Shown here piece by piece: positions 18,455 through 27,506 of a DNA stretch of 51,000 nt. The notes below the pieces were generated by a model. It worked only from the letters and a program-made list of their open reading frames with translations. It did not search any database and was not told the DNA's origin. A program made the position numbers and the translations under genes. Origin of the DNA: Planctomycetota bacterium (GTDB lineage: Bacteria; Planctomycetota; UBA1135; GCA-002686595); contig JADYYP010000052.1 of the NCBI GenBank assembly GCA_020853575.1, positions 1 to 51,000 of the forward strand. The letters are read 5' to 3'. The first letter of the stretch is position 1, and the number at the start of each line of letters is the position of its first letter.

Positions 18455-20602
18455 CTACTTCGCGGCGCTGAAGACGATCCAGGTGAAGCCGTGGGGCGGC
18501 AGCCTGAGTTCGAGCGTGGCGCGTTGCTGTTCGTCGAGGACGAGCTCGCGCGCGACTCCGTCGTGCTCGCGGGCGATGCAGCGGTCTTTGAGGCCCGCAA
18601 AGTAGAGCTGGAAGTCGAAGCTGCGCGTCGCTTCACGATCGAGAGGGTTGAAGACCATCGCGAGCGCTCGCTCTTCCGCCCGCGGGTTGACGTGCAGCCA
18701 CGCATCGAGGTCACGGCCATCCGCGCGCCGCACGTGGATCAGGTCGCTCTCGAGGATCTCGCGGTGCGCTTTGAACCACGTCACCCACTGCTTGACCAGC
18801 TGGCGTGTCGAGTCGCTGTCGTACAGCCGTGGTCCGCGCCAACAGGCCTGGACGCCGGCTCCCAGATTCGTCGCCAAGTGCTGCTCGTAGTCGGCCAAGT
18901 GCTCCGCGAGCGGCTCGAGCGTCGCCGCCGCACCGCCTCCGTGGTATTCGGTCAGCGGCACGAACATCCAGCCCATCGAGGGGGTCTTGGTCCAGGTGCC
19001 GTCGTAGATGTTCTGGCGCGCGTGCAGCAGCTGGTCCGCGCGCGGCAGCGACCAGTTGGTCTCGCGGTAGCCCATGCCGGTCTTGTTCGAGCCGTTCAGG
19101 AAGTACCAATCGGGCACGTTGAGGAAGATGCCCTCGCCGCGGCACCAGCCGTAGAAGCCGCGGATCGCCTCGAATTGCCGCCACTGGGAGTCCTCGAAGC
19201 CCACGTGGCCGGGATGCGCGGTCGAGGCGCACGTGTCGCCGGGGTAGGAGCCGTCGTGCTCGAGAACGCGGAAGCCGGAGCTCGCGTAGAAGCTGCGCAG
19301 GTGCGCGAAGTAGTCGCGGCCCCAAGCGCTCTCGAGGCAGGGCGAGTTGCCGAAGTAGGCGTGGCCGGGCTCGAGCGTCTCGCGATCGAGCACGTCGTGC
19401 TCCGGAGCGATGCCGCGGCTCGCGAGCAGCGAGTAACTGCCGAGCTCGACGCCACGCTCACGCGCGTAGGCCACGAGTTCCTGCGCGCGCGCGAGGTTCT
19501 CGAGGGACCGGGTTTCGACGTCGAATCCCGAGCCAAACGACAGGATCGCCATCTCGAAGCCGACGGCGGCGCACTGGTCGATGGCGAGTTTCACCGCCTC
19601 GGGCCGTGCGTCGCGCACGTGCATCATCAGCGGGTTCTCGGTGACCCACGGAGCGAGCGTGCGGTACATGCGACGCTGCGCGAGGCCATTGCGCTCGCGC
19701 TCGGAGCCGTCGAGCACGAGCTCGTGCACGCGGTAGCTCATGAATCGTTCACCGGGCGCGAGCGTCGCCGCGGGACCGACCGGATAGCTCGACACGAGCA
19801 GGCACGGCGTCGCGAGCGCGTAGCTCACCTGCGTGCCGTACTTCGGATCGGGCAGCCAGCGGTTGGTGACGTCCGCGGACACGTTCGACATGCCATGGAA
19901 GGCGAAATCGCTCTCGACGTGCAGGTCCGGGCGGCGCCAGTGCTCCTGCGGCTCGACGGTGCCCTCGGCCTCGACGAACGCGAGCCGCTCGACCTCGAGT
20001 GTCTCGATCCGCACTGGCTTCGGCCCGGAGTTGACGATCTCGACGCTCTTCGAGACGAGCGGAAGCCCGTCGTACAGGTCGTAGTGCACCTCGAACGTGA
20101 GCGCGCCCGCGAACACGAACGTCAGGCGCATTCCCGGCGGCGGCCACGGCAATTCGGCGGCATGCCGCACGCGTTTCCACTCGAACGGTGCAGGAATCGC
20201 GCCTGTCCGCACGGCCGTGCAGTGCGCCGCGGCGGGATCGAGCTCGAGCTTCGCGACGTCCGCGGGCCGCAAGTAGGCACGATCGGCGTTCGACAGCAGT
20301 CCACCGACACGCACCTCGACGCCGTCGAGCACCGCGCGCGCCTCGGGCTCGATCGCGCGCAGCAGCGCACGGTCCGAAACGAGGTCGTCGAAACCGATGC
20401 ACGCGACATCCGGCTCGACCACGAACGTGCGTGCGACGAGTCCGTTGGAGAGCACGACCGTGCGCGCATCGCTCGCCCAAGCTCGCGCCTTCGCGTCGGC
20501 CTGATGCAGGAGCCAGTCGCCGCTCGCGCGCGGCGGGTTGGCCGGACCTTTCGGGAGCTGGTCGAGCAATCCAGCAGCGAGCAGGAGCAAGGTCGCGAGC
20601 AT
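18455..20602 (-). CDS. exported alpha-galactosidase-like glycoside hydrolase (clan GH-D type)
   Basis: 715 residues with a signal peptide (MLATLLLLAAGLLDQLPKG). Residues up to about 330 form a beta-rich N-terminal domain (YDLYDGLPLVSKSVEIVN). A TIM-barrel region follows, with the likely nucleophile aspartate in FRVLEHDGSYPGD (around residue 450). Later come NVPDWYFLNGSNKTGMGYRE, a binding strand, and a C-terminal beta domain ending in FTWIVFSAAK. The layout resembles GH36-related alpha-galactosidases of planctomycetes and acidobacteria; the exact GH family and sugar are not certain. The ATG shares a base with the thiD stop (TGATG), which decides the start over an upstream in-frame ATG. Confidence 0.7.
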   Translation of the reverse strand: MLATLLLLAAGLLDQLPKGPANPPRASGDWLLHQADAKARAWASDARTVVLSNGLVARTFVVEPDVACIGFDDLVSDRALLRAIEPEARAVLDGVEVRVGGLLSNADRAYLRPADVAKLELDPAAAHCTAVRTGAIPAPFEWKRVRHAAELPWPPPGMRLTFVFAGALTFEVHYDLYDGLPLVSKSVEIVNSGPKPVRIETLEVERLAFVEAEGTVEPQEHWRRPDLHVESDFAFHGMSNVSADVTNRWLPDPKYGTQVSYALATPCLLVSSYPVGPAATLAPGERFMSYRVHELVLDGSERERNGLAQRRMYRTLAPWVTENPLMMHVRDARPEAVKLAIDQCAAVGFEMAILSFGSGFDVETRSLENLARAQELVAYARERGVELGSYSLLASRGIAPEHDVLDRETLEPGHAYFGNSPCLESAWGRDYFAHLRSFYASSGFRVLEHDGSYPGDTCASTAHPGHVGFEDSQWRQFEAIRGFYGWCRGEGIFLNVPDWYFLNGSNKTGMGYRETNWSLPRADQLLHARQNIYDGTWTKTPSMGWMFVPLTEYHGGGAAATLEPLAEHLADYEQHLATNLGAGVQACWRGPRLYDSDSTRQLVKQWVTWFKAHREILESDLIHVRRADGRDLDAWLHVNPRAEERALAMVFNPLDREATRSFDFQLYFAGLKDRCIAREHDGVARELVLDEQQRATLELRLPPHGFTWIVFSAAK

Positions 20603-21423
20603 CAGTTCGTCCCTTCGCGCCACAGCGCATGGAAGTGGTGGACCGGTCCGTGCCCGTGGCCGAGCTTCCAGTCCTGCGAGGCCACGATCGCCGCGCTCAC
20701 GAAGCGCTTGGCGCCTTCCGCGGCCGAAATCACGCTGTTTCCGCGGGCGAGCAGCGCCGCGAGCGCCGCCGAGAACGTGCAGCCCGTGCCGTGCGTGTTG
20801 CGACTCGCGGTGCGCGTCGCTTCGAGGCGCTGGAAGCGCGCGCCATCGAACACGAGGTCGTCGGAGCGCTCACCACCGGCGTGGCCGCCCTTGAGCACGA
20901 TCGCCCGCGCGCCGAGGGCGTGGAGTCGCTCACACGCGCGCTCCGGCTCCGCGAGAACCTCCGCCTCGTTGATCCCGAGCAGCACCGCCGCTTCTGGCAA
21001 GTTCGGCGTGAGCACGCTCGCGAGCGGCACGAGCTCGCGCCGCAGCGCCTCGAGCGCATCGTCGCGCAGGAGCTTCGCGCCCGACTTCGCCACCATCACC
21101 GGATCGACGACGACGTTGCGCGCCGCGTGCGCACGCAGTCGCGTGGCCACCGTCGCGATCAGCGCCGCGCTCGAGAGCATCCCGACCTTCGTCGCCGCGA
21201 CCTCGAGGTCCTCGTACACGCAGTCGAGCTCGTGCGCGACGAAATCGGGCGGCGCGTCGTGGATCGCTCGCACTTCGCGGGTGTTCTGCGCGGTCAGGCT
21301 GGTGATCGCCGCCGCGCCGTACACGCCGAGCGCGGAGAAGGTCTTGAGGTCGGCTTGGATTCCGGCGCCGCCGCTGGGGTCGGAGCCCGCGATCGAAAAC
21401 GCGATGGGCGGGGTGGGTTGCAT
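20602..21423 (-). CDS. thiD: hydroxymethylpyrimidine/phosphomethylpyrimidine kinase
   Basis: 273 residues, normal length for ThiD. It phosphorylates HMP and HMP-phosphate for the pyrimidine half of thiamine, in the cytosol. AFSIAGSDPSGGAGIQADLK binds substrate at the N-terminus, DPVMVAKSG is typical of the family, and NTHGTGCTFSAALAALLARG is the ribokinase-fold ATP/anion-hole signature with the catalytic Asp position replaced in context by HGTGC. The ATG was chosen because family homology begins immediately; an upstream extension is noncoding in character. No other thiamine gene is in the window. The stop is fused to the start of the alpha-galactosidase-like gene. Confidence 0.95.
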   Translation of the reverse strand: MQPTPPIAFSIAGSDPSGGAGIQADLKTFSALGVYGAAAITSLTAQNTREVRAIHDAPPDFVAHELDCVYEDLEVAATKVGMLSSAALIATVATRLRAHAARNVVVDPVMVAKSGAKLLRDDALEALRRELVPLASVLTPNLPEAAVLLGINEAEVLAEPERACERLHALGARAIVLKGGHAGGERSDDLVFDGARFQRLEATRTASRNTHGTGCTFSAALAALLARGNSVISAAEGAKRFVSAAIVASQDWKLGHGHGPVHHFHALWREGTN

Positions 21424-21644
21424 CGCGCCGCAGTGTAGGCGCCGCAGGCGGCCCAGTCCGGTGCGCGCGAAGTGCGCCGCGCCGGCCGGGCGTGTTGGGG
21501 AAACGCGCGGCGCTGAGCACCGCGGCCGGCTGCCTGGCGCTGGAATCAAACCTCCCGCGGACGTTAGACTTCGCGCTTCGAGCCTTCGCACCGACCTCGC
21601 GTCGGAGCGTTCAAACCCCACCCCCGACCCTCGAGGAAACCACT

Positions 21645-22097
21645 ATGGCGCTGCACGTTGGCGACGTCGCCCCGGACTTCACGCTCAAGACCCAGGACGA
21701 CAAGGAATGGAAGCTGGGCGATCACAAGGGCAAGAACGTCGTGCTGCTGTTCTACCCGCTCGACTGGAGCCCGACCTGCGAGAAGGAGAACTGCTCGATC
21801 TCGAACGACCAGTCGCTCTCGTTCCCCAACACGGTCGTCGTCGGCGTCTCGCGCGACTCCGTGTGGTCTCACAAGGCTTGGCGCAACGAGCGCAAGATCA
21901 AGCACGATCTGCTGGCGGACGTGAAGCTCGAGATCGCCGCCAAGTATGGCCTGGTCCATCCCGCGGGCTTCATCAGCCACCGCGCGACGGTGATCGTGGA
22001 CAAGGCCGGCAAGGTCGCCTTCTGCCAAGTGCAGGAAAAGACGCCGGAAGCGCGCGATATGGGCGCTGTGATCGCGGCGCTCAAGAAGCTCGGCTGA
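21645..22097 (+). CDS. peroxiredoxin, AhpE-like
   Basis: 150 residues. Thioredoxin-fold peroxidase that reduces hydrogen or organic peroxides. The peroxidatic cysteine is Cys45 in YPLDWSPTCEKENC, with a second Cys at position 50 that could resolve it. PDFTLKTQDDKEWKL and VVGVSRDSVWSHKAW fit the AhpC/TSA family. There is no signal peptide, so it is cytosolic. GAGGAA precedes the ATG. It is divergent from thiD across 221 bases, and followed by an unrelated surface-protein gene 145 bases on. That gap has a GC-rich stem (near 22112-22132) that may end its transcript. Confidence 0.93.
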   Translation: MALHVGDVAPDFTLKTQDDKEWKLGDHKGKNVVLLFYPLDWSPTCEKENCSISNDQSLSFPNTVVVGVSRDSVWSHKAWRNERKIKHDLLADVKLEIAAKYGLVHPAGFISHRATVIVDKAGKVAFCQVQEKTPEARDMGAVIAALKKLG

Positions 22098-22242
22098 GAC
22101 GCGCGCTGCTCCGGCGCGGCGCGCGGGCGCCGCGACGCAAGGAGCGCGTCAGGTTCCCGAGCCGCGGTTGCGAGCCGCAGGCGAGTGCCTATGTTGGAGC
22201 GGCGAGGTCCCCTGCGGATCTCGCCGTTCGCGTTTCGACACC

Positions 22243-25146
22243 ATGCAGCGTTCACTGACGATTCTGGCTCTCCTGGCGCTCGTTGGAGTGCTCGCGCTCG
22301 CCTGGTTCGGATCCGGACCGAGTGAGTTGGCGGGAGCGCCCGAGCTCGACGGCGTCGACGCCGCGAACGTCGCCGAGCCGCAGGGAGAGCTCGCGCCAAG
22401 CATCGCCTCGACCAGCGGCGATCCGCACGAAGCGCTCGAGGACCTCGCGCTCCACGGCGAGCTCACCGAGATCCAAGCCGCGCCGCAGCCCGCGCAGCGC
22501 AAGCAGACGCGGCTCACGGGGCGCCTGGTCGACTCCGCTGGCGTCGCGCTCGTCGGGGCGCGGGTGTACGCCGCGAATCGCGACCGCGGTCCGGATCTTC
22601 CGCTCGACGCCGAGCTGTGGGGCGAGCGCAATAGCGGGCGGCGCGTGGTGACCAGCGACGCACAGGGGAACTTCGTCGTGAGCGACTTGGCGCCGGGCCC
22701 GGTTCGGCTCGCCGTGCGTGCGCCGAACTGCGCGCCCTACGACGGCGATCACTTCTTCGTCGCGCCAGAGACCGACACCGACGCGGGTGAGATCGTGCTC
22801 GCCCTGGGTGTGCGCTTGGCGGGGCGCGTGCTCGACGCGCGCGGAGCTCCCGTCGAGGGCGCGCTGATCGTGCTGCCCTTCGTCACCACGGACCCGAGTT
22901 GGCGCTGGCGCGCGGCGAACACCGGGAACATCCTGGGAACGAGCAGCGCGAACGGTGCCTTCGACGTGGGACCGCTGGCCGTCGGACCGTGGACGCTGCT
23001 CGTGCACCACGAGCGCTATCCCGATCTCGCGTTGCGCGGCACGACGCAGACTCCGGGCGAGCGCGTCGAAGGGCTCGAGGCGCGCCTGCTCGAGAGCGCC
23101 ACGATCACCGGTCGCGTGCGAGTCGCTGCGGGCGCCGGCAGTCCGGCGGCCGAGCGTTTCGGCGTGCTCGCGACCTACAGCGGAGAGACCGCACGCGAGC
23201 CCGGCGTCCCCGACTTCTCACGGCGTAGCGCGCGTTGCGAGAGCGACGGCAGCTTCGAGCTCACGGGTCTGCTCGCCGACGAGCCGTACCGCCTGCGCGT
23301 GCGCTGGTATCGCAACGCCGACGACGAGCGCGGCACCGAGATCGGACCCGAGGTGGACGCACTCGCGGGCGACCGCAACCTCGAGCTCGAGGTCGCGCCC
23401 TTCGCGGTGGTGCTCTACCGCCCGGTCGACTCGCTCAGCGGAGCGGCGCTCGAAGATCTCGACGGTCGTTTGGTGGTCGATGGCCCCGACGGACGGAGTC
23501 GCGGTCTGGCCTCGACGACCTCGACTGCGGGCGGCGGCGTGTGGCGCGAGACGAGCGCCGAGAGTCCAGCGGCCGGGGAACTGGCGACCGTGCAGGTCAC
23601 GCACCCCGCCTATCGGCCCGCCAAGTCCAATCCGTTCGCGTACGTCGTCGGCGCGGAACACGACGCGGGCGAGGTGCGGTTGGAGGCGCTCGGTCGCGTC
23701 GATGTCCGCGTGATCTCGGCCGAGAGCGGTGAGCCGATCCGTGGCGCGCGCATCACGGTGGTCCTGACCAGTGGGGACGACGGGACCGCGCTCGCCGGGA
23801 CGCCGGCGCGCGGAGATCGCGTGCGCGTGCGCAGCCGTGACACGGACGCCGCGGGCCGCGCCAGCGTCTACGCCAGTCCGGGAGCGACGGGCGTGGCGTG
23901 CGTCACGCACGACGAGTGGCCTTCGTCGGAGCTGCGCGAAGTGACCTTCGTCCCGGACCCGGGCGAGCCCACGGAGTTCGCGCTGGAGGCCGGCGCCACG
24001 CTGGAAGTGTCCGTGACGGATGGCGTGCTGCCGGTGGCCGGCGTCGACGTGCGCGCCCGCTTCGCGGCGCCGCGAGAGACCCTCAACGGTGATCTGCGCA
24101 ACGTGTCGCGCTCGCAACGGACCGATTCGGCCGGTCGCGCGCGGTTCGAGAACTTGACGCCTGGAGCGACGGTGGTGCAGTTGAGCGAGGAGCGCATCGG
24201 CAGTGCGCGCACTCCCGACGAGCGCGCGGCCGCGACTGCGAACGTGGACCTGGTACCGGGCAGCGTGACGCAGGTGAGTCTCGTGGTCACGCCGCGTGGC
24301 GAGCTCTCGGGGCGCGTGCTCGAAGGCCGCGTGCCGCTCGCGGGCGCGGCAGTCGAGTTGCGCGCGGGCAACGCTCGCGATGTGGAGCGGCGCCGCGGGG
24401 AGCGCGGGCCGGACGTGCTGGTGCACAGCGACGCCGCCGGGCGCTACTCGATTCCGCGCCTGGGGGCCGGACGCTGGACGATCACGGTCACGCACGCCTC
24501 GCGGCTCGTGCCCTTCGTGAAGGAGTTCGAGTTCGACGGTCGGGACGAGACCTTGGACTTGGCGCTGCCGGCGGCTGTGGTCGCCGGTCGCGTGTTCGAC
24601 TCGAAGGGACGCGCGATCGAAGGCGCGCGCGTCGCGCTCGGCCGGCTGCGCCCGGACGAGCGCAATCGCGAGCAGAAGAACTGGACGCCGGTCGCGACCA
24701 ACGCGGTGGTCCGCAGCGACGCCGCTGGAGCGTTCGAGCTACGCGGTGTGCCGGTGGGCGTCGAGCTGCAGCTCTCGGTCGAGCACCCGCAATTCCAGCA
24801 GGGCCGCTCGAGCGCGTTCACGTTGCAATACGACGAGTTCCGCGGCGACCTCGACGTGCGCTTGAAGCTCGGCGCGACGATCGAAGCGCTCGTTCTCGGC
24901 TCCGACGGCCGGGGGCCGCGAGTGCGCGTCACGGCGCGCCGCATCGCCGATGAGAAGGGCAAGGCGGTCAAGTCCGGCGAGCGCGCGGCGACGACCAACG
25001 CCAAGGGACTGGCGCGCTTCACGGGACTGCCCGCCGGACGCTACCGCGTCGTCGTCCAGCGGCGCTTCGGCTCGGACGAGTTGCCGACGCACACGGTCGA
25101 GGCCAAGGCCGGCGACGTCGCGCGCGCGCGCTTCGACGTGCCGTGA
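22243..25146 (+). CDS. large exported protein with many carboxypeptidase-regulatory-like domains
   Basis: 967 residues with an N-terminal membrane anchor or signal (about residues 4-22, LTILALLALVGVLALAWFG). The remainder is a string of about eight beta-sandwich modules of the carboxypeptidase D regulatory type, each opening like GRVLDARGAPVEGALIVL and closing with a 'DAxGxFxxxxLxxGxxxLxV' strand set (for example SDAQGNFVVSDLAPGPVRLAV and TDSAGRARFENLTPGATVVQL). Such arrays are non-catalytic spacers or adhesion modules on the cell surface. No sortase or PEP-CTERM signal is seen at the C-terminus. It ends at a strong two-way hairpin shared with the convergent YceI gene. Confidence 0.85.
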   Translation: MQRSLTILALLALVGVLALAWFGSGPSELAGAPELDGVDAANVAEPQGELAPSIASTSGDPHEALEDLALHGELTEIQAAPQPAQRKQTRLTGRLVDSAGVALVGARVYAANRDRGPDLPLDAELWGERNSGRRVVTSDAQGNFVVSDLAPGPVRLAVRAPNCAPYDGDHFFVAPETDTDAGEIVLALGVRLAGRVLDARGAPVEGALIVLPFVTTDPSWRWRAANTGNILGTSSANGAFDVGPLAVGPWTLLVHHERYPDLALRGTTQTPGERVEGLEARLLESATITGRVRVAAGAGSPAAERFGVLATYSGETAREPGVPDFSRRSARCESDGSFELTGLLADEPYRLRVRWYRNADDERGTEIGPEVDALAGDRNLELEVAPFAVVLYRPVDSLSGAALEDLDGRLVVDGPDGRSRGLASTTSTAGGGVWRETSAESPAAGELATVQVTHPAYRPAKSNPFAYVVGAEHDAGEVRLEALGRVDVRVISAESGEPIRGARITVVLTSGDDGTALAGTPARGDRVRVRSRDTDAAGRASVYASPGATGVACVTHDEWPSSELREVTFVPDPGEPTEFALEAGATLEVSVTDGVLPVAGVDVRARFAAPRETLNGDLRNVSRSQRTDSAGRARFENLTPGATVVQLSEERIGSARTPDERAAATANVDLVPGSVTQVSLVVTPRGELSGRVLEGRVPLAGAAVELRAGNARDVERRRGERGPDVLVHSDAAGRYSIPRLGAGRWTITVTHASRLVPFVKEFEFDGRDETLDLALPAAVVAGRVFDSKGRAIEGARVALGRLRPDERNREQKNWTPVATNAVVRSDAAGAFELRGVPVGVELQLSVEHPQFQQGRSSAFTLQYDEFRGDLDVRLKLGATIEALVLGSDGRGPRVRVTARRIADEKGKAVKSGERAATTNAKGLARFTGLPAGRYRVVVQRRFGSDELPTHTVEAKAGDVARARFDVP

Positions 25147-25184
25147 CGCGCGCGCGACGCGGGGCCGGGCGGGAGAGAAACGAC

Positions 25185-25219
25185 GCGGCCCGCCGCGCGT
25201 GATGCGTGCGGCGGGCCGC
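25185..25219. terminator. bidirectional hairpin between convergent genes
   Basis: GCGGCCCGCCGC (25185-25196) and GCGGCGGGCCGC (25208-25219) form a perfect 12-bp stem, extended by GCG/CGT pairs to a 5-base loop. It sits between the stops of the 967-residue protein gene and the YceI gene. There is no T-run on either side, so termination would rest on the stem alone. Confidence 0.7.
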
Positions 25220-25251
25220 AGGAGCTCCGTGAGCGAGCTCGAGCGCTGCTC

Positions 25252-25848
25252 CTAGCTCTTGACGCACTCGAGGGCCACGATGATGCGCACCTCGTCGCTG
25301 ATCACCGGGATGTAGCCCTTGACGCCGAAGTCGGAACGCTTGATGTCGAACGTGGCCTCGAATCCGGCGCGGTAGTCCTTGAAGGGCGACTCGCCTTCGC
25401 CGGTCATCTCGACGGGCACGGTCATCGACTTGGTCACTCCGCGCATCGTGAAGTCACCGGTGACTTCGAGCTTGTCGCCCTTCTTCGCGACCTTGGTGCT
25501 CTTGAAGGTCAGCTTGGGGAACTCCTTCGCGCTGAAGAAGTCGGGGCCGCGCAGGTGGTCGTCGCGCTTGCCGTCGTTGGTGTCGATGCTCGTGGCATCG
25601 ATGGAGATCTCGACCGCGCACTTGTCGGCGCTGGCGGCGTCCCAGGTGACGCTGCCCTCGACCTTGTTGAAGCGCCCCCAAAAGGGCGCGACGACGTGCT
25701 TGATGCGGAAGTTGGTGCTGGAGTGGCCGGAGTCGACCGTGAACTGCGCCGCGGTCGCGGGCTCGACGGCAGCGCTCGGCGGACTGGAAAGGGCGTGCAA
25801 ACCGAACGGGGTGAGGCCCGCGAGGGCGCACAACAGAAGCGTCTTCAT
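25252..25848 (-). CDS. exported YceI-family protein
   Basis: 198 residues: signal peptide (1-21), then a complete YceI lipocalin-like barrel. The signature strands are visible: FTVDSGHSSTNFRIKHVV, FWGRFNKVEGSVTWD, DDHLRGPDFFSAKEFPKLTF, and FTMRGVTKSMTVPVEM. YceI proteins bind polyisoprenoid or other amphiphilic molecules in the periplasm; the ligand is unknown here. AGGT lies about ten bases before the ATG. A small palindrome (CGGTAC-TTG-GTACCG, 25896-25910) lies in the 159-base gap upstream, which should hold its promoter. Confidence 0.93.
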   Translation of the reverse strand: MKTLLLCALAGLTPFGLHALSSPPSAAVEPATAAQFTVDSGHSSTNFRIKHVVAPFWGRFNKVEGSVTWDAASADKCAVEISIDATSIDTNDGKRDDHLRGPDFFSAKEFPKLTFKSTKVAKKGDKLEVTGDFTMRGVTKSMTVPVEMTGEGESPFKDYRAGFEATFDIKRSDFGVKGYIPVISDEVRIIVALECVKS

Positions 25849-26007
25849 GGCTTTGGTTACCTGCCGGAAACTGTGGTAGGGGAACGACTTACGCGCGGTA
25901 CTTGGTACCGAGCGCCGGGCCCGCTGGCAAGCCCTGGGCGAGCCAATCCGCGCGCCGCGGAGCGCGCTCCGGGCGCGGCTCGTGGCTCCCGACTCGGCTG
26001 CGCAGGC

Positions 26008-27054
26008 TCAGCGCGCCGGAGGCAGGGAACGCCAGAGCTCGAGCAAGGCGCGCGCGTGGCGCTCCCACGTGAAGTGCTCCAAGAACGTCCGCGGCGCGGG
26101 CGGCGCGTCGAGCGCGCGCTGCAGTGCTGCGGCGAGCACAGCGGGCTCGAGCTCGCCCGGCGGGCCCTCGACGAACGTCGCGTGCGCGCCGAGCAGCTCC
26201 TCGAACGTCGGGATGCGGCTGGCGACGACGCCGGCGCCGGCCGCGAGGCCCTCCAGTGGCGTCACGGCGCTGAGCTCGCCGTCGGTCAAGTGCACGAGCA
26301 CGCTGGCACTCGCGACGTTGCTCGCCAGCTCGCGCTCGCTGGGCTCGGACACGAAGCGCACCGCGGTGCACATCGGGCTGCGCGTCACGCGCGCGCGCAG
26401 CTCGTCGTAGGCATCGCCGCGCCGGCCGAGGAACGCCAGGCGCAGCTCGCGGCCGCCAGCGCGCAGCAACTCGCACGCGGCGAGCAGCGTGCTGGGAGCG
26501 CGCCGCGAGTCGAGTCGACCGAGCGCGAGCACCCACGGCGCTCCGTCGGGCCGAGCTCGGGGTGCTGCGTCGCGCGACCAGTGGTCGCACCCGACCGGGA
26601 GCACGTGCACGCGCGCGGGATCGAGCTCGAAGCGCCGCGTGAGTTGAGTCGCGGCCCAAGCGCTGAAGGTGACGATCGCGGCGCAGGTGTCGAGCTGCGC
26701 GTCGGCGCGCGGGAACTCCGCGAGCGCCAAGGTGCGCAGCGCGCGCGACAGCGGGGGAGCATCGTGCAGCGCGCCGTGGAACACGTCGCAGCCGCCCAGC
26801 CAGCGATCTGCGCCCAAACCGAGCCGTGCGCTCCATTGCAGCGCGCGCCGGGGCAGCGAGGCCCGCACGCGGAGCACGCCTCGCCCATCGAGGCCCAAGT
26901 CCTCCTCGAATGCGCGTTGGCCCCTCCCGACGTCGAGCAAGGCGAGCCGCGGCGCATCTTCGAGGCGTGCCAGGGCGCGAACGGTCTCGCGCACGTAGCG
27001 CCCGACGCCGGGGCCGTGGGTGCTCGCCGGCCAATAGTCGATCCCGACCTTCAC
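26008..27054 (-). CDS. GT4-type glycosyltransferase
   Basis: 348 residues, GTG start overlapping the RidA stop by four bases (GTGA). The N-terminus MKVGIDYWPASTHGPGVGRYVRE has the acceptor-side glycine loop. VFHGALHDAPP and AIVTFSAWAATQL follow the GT-B layout. The donor side has VLALGRLDSRRAPSTLLAA and a final EGLAAGAGVVASRIPTFEEL, corresponding to the E-x7-E region of GT4 (reading here as TPLEGLAAG). It probably transfers a sugar from a nucleotide donor in envelope glycan synthesis. No membrane segment. It is the last gene of a three-gene overlapping operon whose first two products are exported, so the functional link is unclear. Confidence 0.85.
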   Translation of the reverse strand: MKVGIDYWPASTHGPGVGRYVRETVRALARLEDAPRLALLDVGRGQRAFEEDLGLDGRGVLRVRASLPRRALQWSARLGLGADRWLGGCDVFHGALHDAPPLSRALRTLALAEFPRADAQLDTCAAIVTFSAWAATQLTRRFELDPARVHVLPVGCDHWSRDAAPRARPDGAPWVLALGRLDSRRAPSTLLAACELLRAGGRELRLAFLGRRGDAYDELRARVTRSPMCTAVRFVSEPSERELASNVASASVLVHLTDGELSAVTPLEGLAAGAGVVASRIPTFEELLGAHATFVEGPPGELEPAVLAAALQRALDAPPAPRTFLEHFTWERHARALLELWRSLPPAR

Positions 27055-27506
27055 CGCTTGCGCAGCGCGACCGCGGCGATCTCCACTCGTGCTCCGCGTG
27101 GAAGTCCCGCGACACCAACCGTGGCGCGCGCCGGAGCGACGCGCGAACTCGCGAAGCGCGCTGCGTAGATCTCGTTCATCGCCGCGAACTCGGCCAAGTC
27201 CGCCAGGTACACGGTCGTCGAGACCACGTCGTCGAAGGTGAAACCGGCCTCGCCCAGGATCGCGCCGAGGTTGTCCAGGGCGCGGCGCGTTTCTTCACGG
27301 ATGCCGCCAGCGACCAGCGCTCCATCCGCCGCGTCCAGCCCGATCTGCCCACTGAGGAACAACAGCTCGCCGACTTGCACGGCTTGTGAGTAGGGGCCGA
27401 TCGGCGCCGGAGCGCGCTCGCACGCGATGCCGCGCCGCAGCGGCGCGCTCGTGCACGCGGGCAAGGAAATCAACAAGGCCAGGGCCAGGATGGCGGTGCG
27501 GTTCAC
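27051..27506 (-). CDS. exported RidA-family lipoprotein
   Basis: 151 residues, GTG start. The first 18 residues are a lipoprotein signal ending in the lipobox LPAC (LALALLISLPACTS), so the protein should be membrane-anchored outside the cytoplasm. The rest is a full RidA/YjgF domain: APAPIGPYSQAVQVGELLFLSGQ, FDDVVSTTVYLADL, and PARATVGVAGLPRGARVEIAAVA with the catalytic Arg and Glu of the family. RidA hydrolyses reactive enamine/imine products of PLP enzymes. Both junctions are four-base GTGA overlaps, with the PLP enzyme gene upstream and the glycosyltransferase gene downstream. Confidence 0.9.
   Translation of the reverse strand: MNRTAILALALLISLPACTSAPLRRGIACERAPAPIGPYSQAVQVGELLFLSGQIGLDAADGALVAGGIREETRRALDNLGAILGEAGFTFDDVVSTTVYLADLAEFAAMNEIYAARFASSRVAPARATVGVAGLPRGARVEIAAVALRKR

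Noticed and set aside
18335..22258. Plus-strand open frame of about 1300 codons across the alpha-galactosidase-like and thiD genes
   Set aside because: Shadow of two well-supported minus-strand genes. No domain motif is visible in the translation.
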